64,000 nt of DNA from Nocardioides marmorisolisilvae (GCF_003725775.1 NZ_RJSG01000003.1:185-64184), one strand, 5' to 3'. Numbered from the stretch's first letter, positions 32,806 through 42,487 are shown. Translations and numbers: made by a program. Notes: generated by a model from the sequence alone, not told the origin.

Positions 32806-34299
32806 TCAGTGTGGCTCGTCCAGATTCAGCACGATGTAGGGGTCGACGGTGAACTGCCCGTGGGTGCTCACCCGCACGGGCTGGATCCCGACCGGGCGCC
32901 CGTCCTGGTAGGTCACGAACGTGAACTCCGCCTCCCGGCGCAGCTTGCCGACCGCAGCGACGGCGAAGGCGGCGCCGCCGGTGGTGCCGTTCGTGTAGGT
33001 GTACCCGGCCTTGCCGTTCTCGCCCACCACGCGGTCCGGGCCGAGCTGGACGTGCACGTGCCCGGCGACCACGAGGTCGGTGCAGCCGCGTTCCAGCGCC
33101 GTGCGCGCCATCGTGGCGTCGTGCACGACGACGGTGGCCACCCGCTCACCCTTCGCATCCAGGGCACAGACCTCGTCGGCCAGTGTCGCGGTCTCCTCGG
33201 CGAACGTCGGGCCCTTCACCGGGATGAACGCGCCGAGACCACTCGCCCGCGGGTCGTCCACCCCGAAGAACCGGACGCCGAACTTCTCCGTCGCCCGGTG
33301 GTCGAGGTGGGTCCAGCCGTGCTTGGCGAGGTAGCCGCTCACGAACGAGCCGTGGTCGTGGTTGCCCGAGATCGCGATCCGGTTGCCGATCCCCTTCAGC
33401 GAGTCGTCGAGGGACTCGAGGCTGAACGACTCCCAGGACTGCCCCGCCGAGGTGTCGTCACCGGCGTCGATCACGGCGGTGGCCTTCGCCTGGTCCGCGA
33501 ACGCGCGCACCACCTGGTCCATGTCGATGTTGTCGTGCCGGTCGCTGATCAGCAGCGCGACGGTCTGCCCTGGCGCGGGCGGGTGCAGCGCGCGGGCCGC
33601 GTCGGGCACCTTCGCCACCAGCGCCTTGTAGAACGCCTTGCTCCGGTCGTAGTAGCCGAACAGGTCCGCGACCAGACCCTTGGTGCTCTGCGTGAAGACC
33701 TCGTTCTGCACCTCGACCTTGCGCAGGTCCGGCGGCACCGTCACCCCCGGGAGTGCGTCCGGGAGACTGACCCAGTCACCGGCGTCGACGCGCGGCAGGG
33801 CCGGGCGCCACGGCTGCCACGCCGAGAAGCCGGCGAGGACCACGAACGCCAACGTGATGACCAGCCCCGTGCGGGTGGGTCGACGCAGCTCGGTGCGGCG
33901 ACGGGACCCGAGCAGCTCCCAGACGAGTACCGGCACCAGTGCCAGCACGGCTGCCCGGACGGCCGCATCGATCGCCAGGCGCTTCACCTCACGTGTCACC
34001 GCGCGCGCCTCGACATCGGTGTGGCTGGCGATCAGCGCGTAGCGCTGGATCAGCTCGTCGGTGCTGCGCGCCTCCGTCTTGCCGATCGTGATCCGTACGC
34101 CGACCTGGCTGTCGCTCGGCATCCGGAAGTCCGGCAGGTAGGGGCCGGTGACGAGGCGGACGTGATGGTCGAAGGTCGGCTGGACGACCGCGTCGTGGCC
34201 GGCCACCACCATCGCCGCGTCCGAACGGACGAAGAGCGCAGCCCAGATCGGCGCCGCCAGGATCAACCAGGCAGCGGTGAGACCGAGAATCCGGCGCAC
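32806..34299 (-). CDS. Membrane-anchored metallophosphoesterase
   Basis: 497 residues if started at GTG 34299, 8 bases after the rlmB stop; a longer start inside rlmB is possible. Two transmembrane helices are seen at about 5-25 and 110-150/165-185, flanking an outside loop, then the calcineurin-like domain from about 245. Metal and active-site motifs: LLISDRHDN, IDAGDDT, ISGNHDHGS, VVVHDATMA and VVAGHVHVQL. It would cleave phosphoesters on the cytoplasmic or outer face depending on topology, which is unclear. Same strand as cysS-rlmB, so likely the third gene of that operon. Confidence 0.87.
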   Translation of the reverse strand: MRRILGLTAAWLILAAPIWAALFVRSDAAMVVAGHDAVVQPTFDHHVRLVTGPYLPDFRMPSDSQVGVRITIGKTEARSTDELIQRYALIASHTDVEARAVTREVKRLAIDAAVRAAVLALVPVLVWELLGSRRRTELRRPTRTGLVITLAFVVLAGFSAWQPWRPALPRVDAGDWVSLPDALPGVTVPPDLRKVEVQNEVFTQSTKGLVADLFGYYDRSKAFYKALVAKVPDAARALHPPAPGQTVALLISDRHDNIDMDQVVRAFADQAKATAVIDAGDDTSAGQSWESFSLESLDDSLKGIGNRIAISGNHDHGSFVSGYLAKHGWTHLDHRATEKFGVRFFGVDDPRASGLGAFIPVKGPTFAEETATLADEVCALDAKGERVATVVVHDATMARTALERGCTDLVVAGHVHVQLGPDRVVGENGKAGYTYTNGTTGGAAFAVAAVGKLRREAEFTFVTYQDGRPVGIQPVRVSTHGQFTVDPYIVLNLDEPH

Positions 34300-34306
34300 G
34301 GGGCGG

Positions 34307-35263
34307 CTACGCTCCGCCGGCTCGCTTCTGGGACACGGCGTAGAGCGCGATCGACGCGGCGACACCGGCGTTCAGGGACTCCAGGTCCGAGCTCATCGGC
34401 ACCGAGACAAGCTGGTCGCACGTCTCCGAGACCAGGCGACCCAGGCCGTTGCCCTCCGAGCCGACCACGATCACCAGCGGGCCGTCGGCCAGGTCCAGAT
34501 CGGGCAGCGAGACCTCGCCGTCCGCGGCCAGGCCGATCACCATGCACCCCGCGTTCTGGTACTCCTTGAGCTGCCGGACCAGGTTGACCGCCTGCGCCAC
34601 CGGAACGCGAGCTGCGGCACCGGCCGAGGTTTTCCAGGCCGACGGCGTCATGCCGGCCGCACGTCGTTCGGGGATCAGCACGCCGTGGGCACCGAACCCG
34701 GAGGCGGAACGGACGATCGCGCCGAGGTTGCGCGGATCGGTCACCGAGTCCAGGGCGACGATCAGCGCCGGCTCGCCGCGCTCGGCGGCCACGTCGAGCA
34801 GGTCGTCGGGGTGGCTGTACTCGTACGCCGGAACCCGGGCCGCGAGACCCTGGTGGACCGCACCGCCGGTCATCCGGTCCATCTCGATCCGCGGCACCTC
34901 CATCAGCGAGACGCCCTGCTCGGAGGCGAGCCCGAACGCCTCACGGAGCCGGCCGTCCCGCTCGGCACCCTCGGCGACGTAGACCGCGGTGATCGGCATC
35001 TTCGCCCGCAGTGCCTCGACGACCGAGTTGCGCCCGGCGATCCACTCGGCCTCGCCCGGCTTCGGGCGGCGCTTCTGCTTCATCTCGGCGCTCTTCGCCG
35101 CGCGCTTGGCGGTCTTGTGCGCCTGGTGGTACTCGCGATCCTTGGCCTTCGGGGTCGGGCCCTTGCCGGCCAGTCCGCGGCGCACGCGACCACCCGAGCC
35201 GGCAGTGGGGTTGCCCTTGCCGGTCTTCTTGATCGCGCCCTTGCGCTGCGAGTTGCCTGCCAT
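34307..35263 (-). CDS. rlmB: 23S rRNA (guanosine-2251-2'-O)-methyltransferase
   Basis: 318 residues from ATG 35263, 2 bases after the cysS stop, with GGGAG upstream. A SPOUT (TrmH-type) enzyme. The basic N-terminal tail (NSQRKGAIKKTGKGN) precedes the substrate-binding domain with WIAGRNSVVEALRA. The knotted catalytic domain shows ALDSVTDPRNLGAIVRSA, LIPERRAAGMT, IVVGSEGNGL and VSVPMSSDLESLNAGVAASI, the three SpoU motifs. It methylates the ribosomal P-loop G2251. The cysS-rlmB order matches M. tuberculosis Rv3580c-Rv3579c. Confidence 0.95.
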   Translation of the reverse strand: MAGNSQRKGAIKKTGKGNPTAGSGGRVRRGLAGKGPTPKAKDREYHQAHKTAKRAAKSAEMKQKRRPKPGEAEWIAGRNSVVEALRAKMPITAVYVAEGAERDGRLREAFGLASEQGVSLMEVPRIEMDRMTGGAVHQGLAARVPAYEYSHPDDLLDVAAERGEPALIVALDSVTDPRNLGAIVRSASGFGAHGVLIPERRAAGMTPSAWKTSAGAAARVPVAQAVNLVRQLKEYQNAGCMVIGLAADGEVSLPDLDLADGPLVIVVGSEGNGLGRLVSETCDQLVSVPMSSDLESLNAGVAASIALYAVSQKRAGGA

Positions 35264-35265
35264 CT

Positions 35266-36651
35266 CTACACGCTCCCGTTTTGAATGGACCACCGTGCGC
35301 CGTCGGGGGTGTCCTCGACATCGATACCCGCTGCCGCCAAGGCATCACGGATCGCGTCGGCCGTCGGCCAGTCCTTGTCCGCACGGGCCTTCGCGCGCTG
35401 CTGCATGACCAGCTCCATCGCGGCCGCCAGCGCGGTCTCCGCCTTGCCCGAACCACCCGCGGCCCACGCCGGGTCGGCCGGGTCGAGGCCGAGCACCGCG
35501 AGCATCGCTCGCACCTGACCGGCGAGCTTCGCGGCGGCGCCGGGTTGGGCGTTGCCCTCGCGCACGAGGGTGTGGATCACCGCGACCGCGGCCGGCGTAC
35601 CGAGGTCGTCGTCCATCGCAGCGACGAAGGCGTCGGGCAGCTCGCCGACGACACCCGGGTACTGCTCGACGAACCGCTCGATCCGCTGGAACGCCGACGC
35701 TGCGTCGTCGAGGGCCTCGAACGAGAACTCGACGTGCGAGCGGTAGTGCGCGGCCACCATGTAGTAGCGCAGCTCGATGCCGCGGACCCGCTTGAGGACC
35801 TCGGGCACCAGCAGCGAGTTGCCGAGCGACTTGCTCATCTTCTCGCCGGAGGTGGTGATCCAGGCGTTGTGCAGCCAGTACGACGCGAAGGCGCCACCGG
35901 CCGCACGCGACTGCGCCTGCTCGTTCTCGTGGTGCGGGAACCGCAGGTCGACGCCACCGCCGTGGATGTCGAAGGCCTCGCCGAGGTACTTGCCGGCCAT
36001 CGCCGAGCACTCGATGTGCCAGCCCGGACGACCGCGGCCCCACGGCGCCGGCCAGGACGCGGTCCGCGGCTCGGAGTCGGACTTCCAGCCCTTCCAGAGC
36101 GCGAAGTCGCGCGGGTCGCGCTTGCCGCGCGGGTCCGCGTCGGTCGCGGCCTCCATGTCGTCGATGCCCTGGTGGGTCAGCTCGCCGTACGACGGCCAGG
36201 AGCGCACGTCGAAGTAGACGTCGCCCGAACCGTCCTCCGCGGCGTACGCGTGGCCCTTGGAGATGAGCAGCTCGATCAGCTCGATCATCTCCGGCACGTG
36301 ACCCGTGGCGGCCGGCTCGTAGGTCGGCGGCAGCACGTTCAGGTCGGCGTAGGCGCGGTCGAGCTCGCGCTTCATGTCGTAGGCCAGGTTGTACCAAGGA
36401 CGACCCTGGTCGGCGGCCTTGGTGAGGATCTTGTCGTCGATGTCGGTGATGTTCCGGATGAAGGTGACGTCCGACCCGGTGGCGGCGAGCCAGCGGCGGA
36501 GCACGTCGAAGTTCACCGCGGAGCGGACGTGACCGACGTGCGGCTCGCTCTGCACGGTCAGACCGCAGACGTAGATACCGGCCTTGCCCGCAGCGAGGGG
36601 CACGAAGTCACGGACTTCGCCGGTAGCAGTGTCGTAGAGCCTCAGAGTCAC
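35266..36651 (-). CDS. cysS: Cysteinyl-tRNA synthetase
   Basis: 461 residues from ATG 36651. Class I synthetase: [18 protein letters not shown] near residue 27 carries the zinc Cys and the HIGH-like HVGH; later zinc ligands are in GWHIECSAM and [11 protein letters not shown]; the KMSKS loop is EKMSKSLGN. The C-terminal anticodon domain ends with [21 protein letters not shown], typical for the family. Length normal. First gene of a cysS-rlmB-metallophosphoesterase run. Actinobacteria also carry the paralogue mshC for mycothiol; this one is the true CysS because of its position and C-terminal domain. Confidence 0.97.
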   Translation of the reverse strand: MTLRLYDTATGEVRDFVPLAAGKAGIYVCGLTVQSEPHVGHVRSAVNFDVLRRWLAATGSDVTFIRNITDIDDKILTKAADQGRPWYNLAYDMKRELDRAYADLNVLPPTYEPAATGHVPEMIELIELLISKGHAYAAEDGSGDVYFDVRSWPSYGELTHQGIDDMEAATDADPRGKRDPRDFALWKGWKSDSEPRTASWPAPWGRGRPGWHIECSAMAGKYLGEAFDIHGGGVDLRFPHHENEQAQSRAAGGAFASYWLHNAWITTSGEKMSKSLGNSLLVPEVLKRVRGIELRYYMVAAHYRSHVEFSFEALDDAASAFQRIERFVEQYPGVVGELPDAFVAAMDDDLGTPAAVAVIHTLVREGNAQPGAAAKLAGQVRAMLAVLGLDPADPAWAAGGSGKAETALAAAMELVMQQRAKARADKDWPTADAIRDALAAAGIDVEDTPDGARWSIQNGSV

Positions 36652-36673
36652 CGGGGAAGTCTAGTGGGACGGA

Positions 36674-37456
36674 TCAGACCGAATAGCCACCGTCGACGTC
36701 GAGCTTCTGGCCGCTGATGAATCCGGCGCGGTCGCTGGCCAGGAAGCAGACCGCCTCGGCGATGTCGACGGCCTGGCCGAAGCGGCGCAGGGGGATGTTG
36801 CCGCGGGTGATCTCCAGGGCGACCTCGTCGAGCTCGCCGGAGCTGATCAGCACCTCGGCCATGCCGTCGGTGAGCATGCCGGGGCCGACGCAGTTGACCC
36901 GCACCCCGAACCGGCCTTCCTCCGCGGCCAACCCGCGCGCGATCGCCTCGACCGCAGCCTTCGGCGCCGAGGACAACCCGTCACGCACGGGGAACCGGGA
37001 GGTTGCCGCCGTGGTGACCGCGACGATGTTCCCGGCGCTCTCCCGCAGCGCGGGCAGGCAGGCCGAGGCGACCCGGAAGAACGCCCCGGCGTCGACGTCG
37101 AGCTGGGCGGCGAGGTCGTCGGGGTCGACCTTCGACAGGTGCTTCATCGGGACGTGCGGGCCGGCGGCGTACACGAGCGTGTGCAGGCCACCGAAGCGCT
37201 CCACGACGTCGGCGACCAGGGCACGCACCGCCGCGGTGTCGAGGGTGTCCAGGGCGCGCGCCTCGCCGCGGACGCCGTACGCGCGGGCCTCGGTCACCGC
37301 GAGCTCGGCCTTGCTCTGGTTGCCGCGGTAGGTCGCGACCACCGCGCTGCCGCGTTCACCGAGCATCCGGACGATGGCCCGGCCGAGTCCGCCGCTGCCG
37401 CCGATCACCAGCGCCGCACCGGTCCGGTCGGCGAAGTCCGCGTCCTGCTCAGTCAT
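36674..37456 (-). CDS. Short-chain dehydrogenase/reductase-like protein lacking the catalytic Tyr
   Basis: 260 residues from ATG 37456. The NAD(P) loop is VIGGSGGLGRAIVR (about 17-30), YAAGP stands for NNAG, and the C-terminal VDGGYSV matches SDR enzymes. At the active site the usual YxxxK reads SSAPK: Ser162 stands in the Tyr position with Lys166 kept, and no nearby Tyr replaces it. The activity may therefore be altered or lost. It lies between cysS and a molybdoenzyme on the same strand, 22 bases upstream of cysS. Confidence 0.85.
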   Translation of the reverse strand: MTEQDADFADRTGAALVIGGSGGLGRAIVRMLGERGSAVVATYRGNQSKAELAVTEARAYGVRGEARALDTLDTAAVRALVADVVERFGGLHTLVYAAGPHVPMKHLSKVDPDDLAAQLDVDAGAFFRVASACLPALRESAGNIVAVTTAATSRFPVRDGLSSAPKAAVEAIARGLAAEEGRFGVRVNCVGPGMLTDGMAEVLISSGELDEVALEITRGNIPLRRFGQAVDIAEAVCFLASDRAGFISGQKLDVDGGYSV

Positions 37457-37472
37457 GGACGCAGCGTAGAGG

Positions 37473-39029
37473 TCACCCGGACTGGAACTCGATGGTGTGC
37501 CAGCCGGTGGCGCCGTCGGGGACGACGTCGCGGCGGACGGCGGTCTGGGTGTAGCCGGACTTGTCGGTGGCCCGGACCGCGAGGTGGTGCTTGCCCTTGC
37601 CGACCTCGACGTCGCCGGCCCACTGCACCCAGGTGTCGTTGCCGGGCACCGAACCGAGCCGGGCCGCCTGCCAGGGACCACCGTCGAGCTGGAACTCCAC
37701 CTTCTCGATGCCGGTGTGCTGCGCCCAGGCCGAGCCGCCGACCTTGAGCGAACCGGTCTTGGTGCCGGCACCGTCGCGCGGGACGTCGATGCGCGACTCG
37801 GTCTTCACGGGGCCCTTCGCCGACCAGCCGCGGACGGTCCAGTAGGCGTCGAACTGGTCGAAGCTGGTGACCTCGAGGTCCACCAGCCACTTGGTCGCCG
37901 AGACGTAGCCGTACAGGCCGGGCACGACCATCCGGACCGGGAACCCGTGCTCGAGCGGCAGCGGCTGTCCGTTCATCGCCAGCGCCAGCATCGCGTTGCG
38001 CTTCGGGTCGGTCAGCGCCGCGAGCGGGGTGCCGCAGGTCCAGCCGTCCTTGGAGGTCTGCAGCACCGCATCGGCCCCGTCCTTGACCCCCGCCTCGGCG
38101 AGCAGGTCGCGGATCGGTACGCCGGACCAGTAGGCGTTGCTGATCAGGTCTCCGCCGACCTCGTTGGACACGCAGCACAGCGTGATCCAGTCCTCGGTCA
38201 GCGATCGGCTGACCAGGTCGTTGTAGGAGATGGTCAGCTCCTTCTCGACCTGGCCGTGGATGCGCAGCGACCAGTCTCCGGGCGTGATCGTCGGCACCGT
38301 CAGTGCGGTGTCGATCCGGTAGAAGTCGTCGTTCGAGGTCCGCCACGCGGCCACGCCCGGGACCCCGACGCTCACCCCGGCGGGCGGCTTGCCGGCGCTG
38401 ACCGGGAGCCGCAGCAGCCGGCGTGCCTGCTCGGCGCGGCGACGACCGCGGCTGCTGACCCGGCCGATCCAGCCGACCAGCACCACCCCGGCTCCGACGC
38501 CTCCGACCCGCTGCAGGAAGGCCCGGCGCGAGCCGGCCCAGACCTCGGGCGCCGCATCGGCAGCCGGAGCGACCAGGGGCGAGGTCAGCACCCGGAAAAC
38601 GACCAGCCAGGTGATCAGGCCGACCACGACCCCGAAGCTCGACCCCGCGGACGAGTCCTTGAGCCGGAGCACCGAGACCAGGCCGACGACGGCGAGGGCG
38701 AAGAAGGCGAGCTCGGGCAGCACCGGGCGGCGTCGTGCCTGGGTCCCGAGCCAGGCGCACAGCAGGAGCAGCAGCACGGTGGTGCTGGCGATGAGCAGCG
38801 GCTTGTCCTTGTGCCCGACCAGGTGCACCAGCTTCACAGCCAGGTCGCCGGGGGTCTTGTCCCGGACGGCGCTGGCGACGGCGACGATCGGGCCGTTCTT
38901 CGCCTGGAGGATCCACACCGTCGCCTGACTGGCGACCAGGCCGGCGATGCCGGTCAGGACACCGGCGAGCGCCAGTGCCCCACGTGAGCTGCGATCCACT
39001 CCTCCATGATCACTCAGGGGTGCAAGCAC
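37473..39029 (-). CDS. Membrane-anchored molybdopterin-dependent oxidoreductase (sulfite-oxidase type)
   Basis: 518 residues from GTG 39029; GTG 38999 is an alternative. Four or five transmembrane helices fill the first 150 residues ([63 protein letters not shown]), then a [14 protein letters not shown] stretch. The Mo-cofactor domain starts near residue 215 with the Mo-ligating Cys in [15 protein letters not shown], and [15 protein letters not shown] follows. A C-terminal Mo-co dimerisation (Ig-like) domain ends the protein. It would oxidise or reduce sulfur or other small substrates at the membrane; the electron partner is not encoded nearby. Confidence 0.88.
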   Translation of the reverse strand: MLAPLSDHGGVDRSSRGALALAGVLTGIAGLVASQATVWILQAKNGPIVAVASAVRDKTPGDLAVKLVHLVGHKDKPLLIASTTVLLLLLCAWLGTQARRRPVLPELAFFALAVVGLVSVLRLKDSSAGSSFGVVVGLITWLVVFRVLTSPLVAPAADAAPEVWAGSRRAFLQRVGGVGAGVVLVGWIGRVSSRGRRRAEQARRLLRLPVSAGKPPAGVSVGVPGVAAWRTSNDDFYRIDTALTVPTITPGDWSLRIHGQVEKELTISYNDLVSRSLTEDWITLCCVSNEVGGDLISNAYWSGVPIRDLLAEAGVKDGADAVLQTSKDGWTCGTPLAALTDPKRNAMLALAMNGQPLPLEHGFPVRMVVPGLYGYVSATKWLVDLEVTSFDQFDAYWTVRGWSAKGPVKTESRIDVPRDGAGTKTGSLKVGGSAWAQHTGIEKVEFQLDGGPWQAARLGSVPGNDTWVQWAGDVEVGKGKHHLAVRATDKSGYTQTAVRRDVVPDGATGWHTIEFQSG

Positions 39030-39093
39030 GACCCGCGTTCACGCCTTACCGAAGTGTGACGGCCGGGCACGAGCGGTGGTGCATGATCAGGGT

Positions 39094-39591
39094 GTGGACC
39101 TGCGAACCGGGATCGGCACCGACGTGCACCGCCTCGTGGCGGGACGCCCGATGCGCATCGCCGGGCTCGACTGGCCCGAGGAGGAGGTCGGTCCCGAGGG
39201 CCACTCCGACGGCGACGTCGTGCTGCACGCCGCCTGCGACGCCCTGCTCTCCGCGGCCGGCCTCGGCGACCTCGGCAGCAACTTCGGCACGTCCGAACCG
39301 GAGTGGGCGGGTGCGCCGGGCCACGACCTGCTCGCGGAGACCCTGCGCCGGGTGCGCGCAGCGGGTTGGGACGTCGCGAACGTGGCGGTCCAGCTGATCG
39401 GCAACCGCCCGCGGATCGGCGGCCGCCGCGCAGAGGCTGAGCAGGCCATCGCGGAGGCGCACGGCATCACGCTGACGCTCTCGGCAACGACCACGGACGG
39501 GCTCGGCCTGACCGGCCGCGGCGAGGGCCTGGCCGCCGTGGCCACGGCTCTGCTGCACCGCCCCGGCACGATCGGGTCCGAAAGTACCTGA
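39094..39591 (+). CDS. ispF: 2-C-methyl-D-erythritol 2,4-cyclodiphosphate synthase
   Basis: 165 residues from GTG 39094, which places the family start [10 protein letters not shown] at the N-terminus; GTG 39076 would add 6. Fifth MEP-pathway step to isoprenoids. Zinc ligands and active-site runs: [24 protein letters not shown] with the HSDGD motif, [13 protein letters not shown], and the C-terminal [16 protein letters not shown]. Length normal. Its usual partner ispD lies about 0.9 kb downstream with an unrelated hydrolase between. Confidence 0.95.
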   Translation: MDLRTGIGTDVHRLVAGRPMRIAGLDWPEEEVGPEGHSDGDVVLHAACDALLSAAGLGDLGSNFGTSEPEWAGAPGHDLLAETLRRVRAAGWDVANVAVQLIGNRPRIGGRRAEAEQAIAEAHGITLTLSATTTDGLGLTGRGEGLAAVATALLHRPGTIGSEST

Positions 39592-39610
39592 GACACCGTG
39601 TGTCAGATAC
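39584..39610. promoter_or_regulatory. Candidate operator before the alpha/beta hydrolase
   Basis: GACAC-CGT-GTGTC (39592-39604) is a perfect small palindrome inside the longer imperfect one GTACCTGA..TCAGATAC. It overlaps the ispF stop and lies about 50 bases before the hydrolase ATG. Regulator unknown. Confidence 0.4.
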
Positions 39611-39656
39611 TTCACATTCGCTGACCAACGACCCTCCGAGAGGGCAGACTCGGCCC

Positions 39657-40526
39657 ATGAAGACCTTTGACGGGTTGCGGCTCGACGTGCGCACCTACGG
39701 CCCTGTGGACGCGCCGCTCGCCGTCGTGCTGGCGCACTGCTGGACGCTGAACCAGGGCGACTGGATGTACCAGGTGCGCGACCTGCAGCGCGAGTTCGGC
39801 CACGGCATCCGGATCGTCACCTGGGACCACCGCGGTCACGGCGCCTCGGACCCGACCCCGAAGGTCGACTGCACGATCGACAACCTGGCCCGCGACATGG
39901 GCGACGTGATCGACACCTACGCGCCGAACGGCAAGCTCGTCGTCGCCGGCCACTCGATCGGTGGCATGACGATGATGGGGCTGGCCGAACAGCGGCCGGA
40001 GATCTACGACCGGTTGGTCGGGGCCGCGTTCGTCGCGACCTCCTCCGGTCGCCTCGACACGGTGACGCTGGGCCTCCCTGAGATGGGCACGGCGCTGCGC
40101 AACCAGATCCCGCGCGTGCTCGCCTTCCGGTCGCGCACGTTGACCAAGAAGGCCCGGCGCCGGGCGCCGATCATCGAGCGCCAGGTGGTGCGTCGGTTCC
40201 TGATCGGCCGGCCGCTGCGCCTGGTCGACGCGGCGCTCACGGTCGAGGGGATCATCAACTCCCCGGCCGCCACGATGGTCGGCTTCTACGAGAACTGCCT
40301 GCTGCACGAGCGCACCGACGCCCTCAAGGTCTTCGACGGCATCCCGACCCACGTCCTGGTCGGCACCCGCGACGTGCTGACCCCGCCGGAGCACGCGAAG
40401 CGGATCGCCGACAACCTCGAGGGGGCGGTGCTGACCGTCGCCCCGGACGCCGGCCACATGCTGCCGCTCGAGCGCGACGAGCTGGTGACCGGAACCCTGA
40501 TCAAGCTGATCCGCCCGCACCTGTGA
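39657..40526 (+). CDS. Alpha/beta-fold hydrolase
   Basis: 289 residues from ATG 39657. Fold signposts: VVLAHCWTLN (oxyanion region), WDHRGHGASD, the nucleophile elbow VVAGHSIGGM with a serine near residue 103, TRDVLTPPEHA and the histidine in APDAGHMLPLE near the C-terminus. No signal peptide. It resembles epoxide-hydrolase/lipase-type enzymes; substrate unknown. It is inserted between ispF and ispD and overlaps the ispD start by 4 bases, so it is translationally coupled to ispD. Upstream lies a palindrome. Confidence 0.87.
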   Translation: MKTFDGLRLDVRTYGPVDAPLAVVLAHCWTLNQGDWMYQVRDLQREFGHGIRIVTWDHRGHGASDPTPKVDCTIDNLARDMGDVIDTYAPNGKLVVAGHSIGGMTMMGLAEQRPEIYDRLVGAAFVATSSGRLDTVTLGLPEMGTALRNQIPRVLAFRSRTLTKKARRRAPIIERQVVRRFLIGRPLRLVDAALTVEGIINSPAATMVGFYENCLLHERTDALKVFDGIPTHVLVGTRDVLTPPEHAKRIADNLEGAVLTVAPDAGHMLPLERDELVTGTLIKLIRPHL

Positions 40527-41212
40527 CCGGCTCCGCGATCGTCGTCCTGGCTGCCGGCGCCGGCAGCCGCGTCGGCGCGGAGATGAACAAGGTGCTGCTG
40601 CCGCTCGACGGCATCCCCCTGCTCGCCCACAGCGTGCGCACCGCCCTCGAGGTCGAGGACGTCCACCGGATCGTCGTGGTCGTGCGGCCCGAGGACCGTG
40701 ACCAGGTCGCGGCCGCGTTGGCGCCCTACCTCGGGGCGCACGACGTCTGGCTGGTCGACGGCGGCGCCGAGCGGCACGACTCCGAGACCCGCGCCCTCGA
40801 GGCGCTGCGCCCCGACATCGAGAGCGGCGAGATCGGTGTCGTCGCGATCCACGACGGTGCCCGACCGCTGGCCAGCGCCGCGCTCTTCCGCACCGCGATC
40901 GACGTCGCCCAGCAGCACGGTGCCGCGGTACCGGCGCTCGGCGCCACCGGCCTCGTCGCCCTCGACGGAGCCCCGGTGGCCGGCGACCTCGTCGGGGTGC
41001 AGACCCCGCAGGCGTTCCGCGCCCCGGAGCTGTTGACGGCCTACTCGCTCGCCGCGACCGACGGCTTCGTCGGCACCGACACCGCCGCCTGCCTCGAGCG
41101 CTACACCGACGTGGCGATCCACGCCGTCGACGGCGAGGCGGCGAACCTCAAGGTCACCTTCCCCGAGGACCTCGCGCTGGCGACCGAGCTGGTCACGTCA
41201 GCGAACGGCTGA
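40523..41212 (+). CDS. ispD: 2-C-methyl-D-erythritol 4-phosphate cytidylyltransferase
   Basis: 229 residues from GTG 40523 (overlapping the previous stop as GTGA). Third MEP-pathway step, CTP-dependent. The nucleotide-binding IVVLAAGAGSRVGAEMNKVLLPL is intact at the start, DGGAERHDS(E) and AIHDGARPL carry metal and substrate contacts, and GVQTPQAF and the FVGTDTAACLE ending are typical. Length normal. Its 3' end overlaps by 20 bases the convergent gene for a degenerate IspD-like protein. Confidence 0.95.
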   Translation: MTGSAIVVLAAGAGSRVGAEMNKVLLPLDGIPLLAHSVRTALEVEDVHRIVVVVRPEDRDQVAAALAPYLGAHDVWLVDGGAERHDSETRALEALRPDIESGEIGVVAIHDGARPLASAALFRTAIDVAQQHGAAVPALGATGLVALDGAPVAGDLVGVQTPQAFRAPELLTAYSLAATDGFVGTDTAACLERYTDVAIHAVDGEAANLKVTFPEDLALATELVTSANG

Positions 41213-41747
41213 GCGCTTCCAGCACGACCAGGTCGTCCTTGCCGGCGATCCGACGAGCGATCGGCGGAGCCGGGAGCCAGTGGATCTCGGCGACCTCGGC
41301 AAGCCGTCCGACCAGTGCGGCCAGGTCGGTGCTGTCCAGCGCCCCGAGGCCGGCGAGGACCTCTGCCGGGATCACCACCGGGCTGGTCACCGACCGCAGC
41401 CGGGAACGGTCGACGGTCGCCCCGAGCACGTCGCCGTCGCGGACCTTGATGGTGTCGGTGACCTCGCGGTAGCCGACGACGACCGCACCGGTCTCCACGC
41501 AGGTCTGCACGGCACGCTCGAGGAAGTCGACCGGCGTCAGCGGGCAGAGCGGGTCGTGCAACAGCAGCGGCAGGCCGGCGCTGCGCACCTGCTCGAAGGT
41601 GGAGCTGGCGTCGATCAGCCGGACGCCGGCCTCACCCACCGCCCAGGAGGCCGCGGCGACCAGGGACTCCCCGTGCACGAGGGCGAACGGCAGGGAACCG
41701 CGGCCGTCGGTGGGCACCCACCCGAGTGCCTGCAGGTCCTCGTCCAC
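41193..41747 (-). CDS. Degenerate IspD-like protein
   Basis: 184 residues from GTG 41747 (GTG 41756 alternative). The middle clearly recalls IspD: LLLHDPLCPLTP where IspD has IHDAARPL, then VVGYREVTDTIKVRDGDV and VDRSRLRSVTSPVVIP, which matches the IspD run DTIKxVDxGxV..TxDRSxLxxxQTP. The N-terminal CTP-binding LAAGxGxR is missing and the Asp/Arg active residues in the DGARP block have gone. It sits downstream of carD on the same strand, exactly where ispD lies in mycobacteria, while an intact ispD is convergent. Probably a diverged, catalytically dead paralogue; role unknown. Confidence 0.75.
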   Translation of the reverse strand: MDEDLQALGWVPTDGRGSLPFALVHGESLVAAASWAVGEAGVRLIDASSTFEQVRSAGLPLLLHDPLCPLTPVDFLERAVQTCVETGAVVVGYREVTDTIKVRDGDVLGATVDRSRLRSVTSPVVIPAEVLAGLGALDSTDLAALVGRLAEVAEIHWLPAPPIARRIAGKDDLVVLEALSRSLT

Positions 41748-41769
41748 GGAAACCACCCTAGAAGCACGA

Positions 41770-41795
41770 AACCCCCGGCCGGTCGGCCGGGGGTT
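41770..41795 (-). terminator. Terminator after carD
   Basis: Arms 41772-41780 and 41785-41793 form a 9-bp perfect CCCCCGGCC stem with a 4-base loop, flanked by AA/TT. On the minus strand it is followed by TTTCG, between carD and the IspD-like gene. Confidence 0.85.
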
Positions 41796-41810
41796 GTCGT
41801 GTTCGAAGCC

Positions 41811-42296
41811 TCAGGAGGCGAGCACCTCGTCGAGGATGGCCTCAGCCTTGTCCTCGTTGGTGTGCTCGGCCAGCGCAAGCTCGGAGACGAGGATCTGGCG
41901 GGCCTTGGCGAGCATCCGCTTCTCGCCGGCCGACAGGCCACGGTCACGCTCACGGCGCCACAGGTCGCGGACGACCTCGGACACCTTCATCACGTCGCCG
42001 GAGTGCAGCTTCTCCAGGTTTGCCTTGTAACGGCGCGACCAGTTGGTCGGCTCGTCCGGGACGATCGCGCGAAGCACGTCGAAGACCCGGTCCAGTCCTT
42101 CCTTGTCGACCACGTCGCGAACCCCGACAAGATCGAGGTTGCAGGCGGGTACTCGCACCACGAGATCCTGCTGGGCCACGATGCGAAGTACCAGGTACTC
42201 CTTCGCTTCGCCCTTGATCGTGCGCATCTCGATGTCCTCGATGATGGCAGCCCCGTGATTTGGATAAACAACCGTTTCGCCGACGGTAAAGGTCAT
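41811..42296 (-). CDS. carD: CarD family RNA-polymerase-binding transcription factor
   Basis: 161 residues from ATG 42296. It binds the RNA polymerase beta subunit and stabilises open complexes at rRNA and many housekeeping promoters. The N-terminal RNAP-interaction Tudor-like domain is [21 protein letters not shown] to about residue 60. The C-terminal helical DNA-binding domain shows [22 protein letters not shown], with the Trp that wedges the minor groove. Length is that of the mycobacterial protein. Its own terminator follows; the ispD-like gene downstream echoes the Mtb carD-ispD-ispF order. Confidence 0.97.
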   Translation of the reverse strand: MTFTVGETVVYPNHGAAIIEDIEMRTIKGEAKEYLVLRIVAQQDLVVRVPACNLDLVGVRDVVDKEGLDRVFDVLRAIVPDEPTNWSRRYKANLEKLHSGDVMKVSEVVRDLWRRERDRGLSAGEKRMLAKARQILVSELALAEHTNEDKAEAILDEVLAS

Positions 42297-42487
42297 GTGC
42301 AGAAAACCCCTTTCAAGGTGACCAGTCTAACACGCACTCGGGAGTGTCGATTTCGCGTTTGCGCAGGTCAGACGGCTAATGGGGGCTTGACAAGGATCCA
42401 GCAGATATGCGTCCTGCCGATCCGTCGTCCACAACCTGCTCGGCGTCGTACCGATGCGTTTGCGTCCGGTGTGGGTAGTTTGCGTCC

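Noticed and set aside
42297-42487. Sigma-A promoters in the carD-UbiA gap
   Set aside because: A plus-strand TTGACA and a minus-strand TTAGACT are visible but neither has a partner box at 16-18 bases, so no promoter is claimed.
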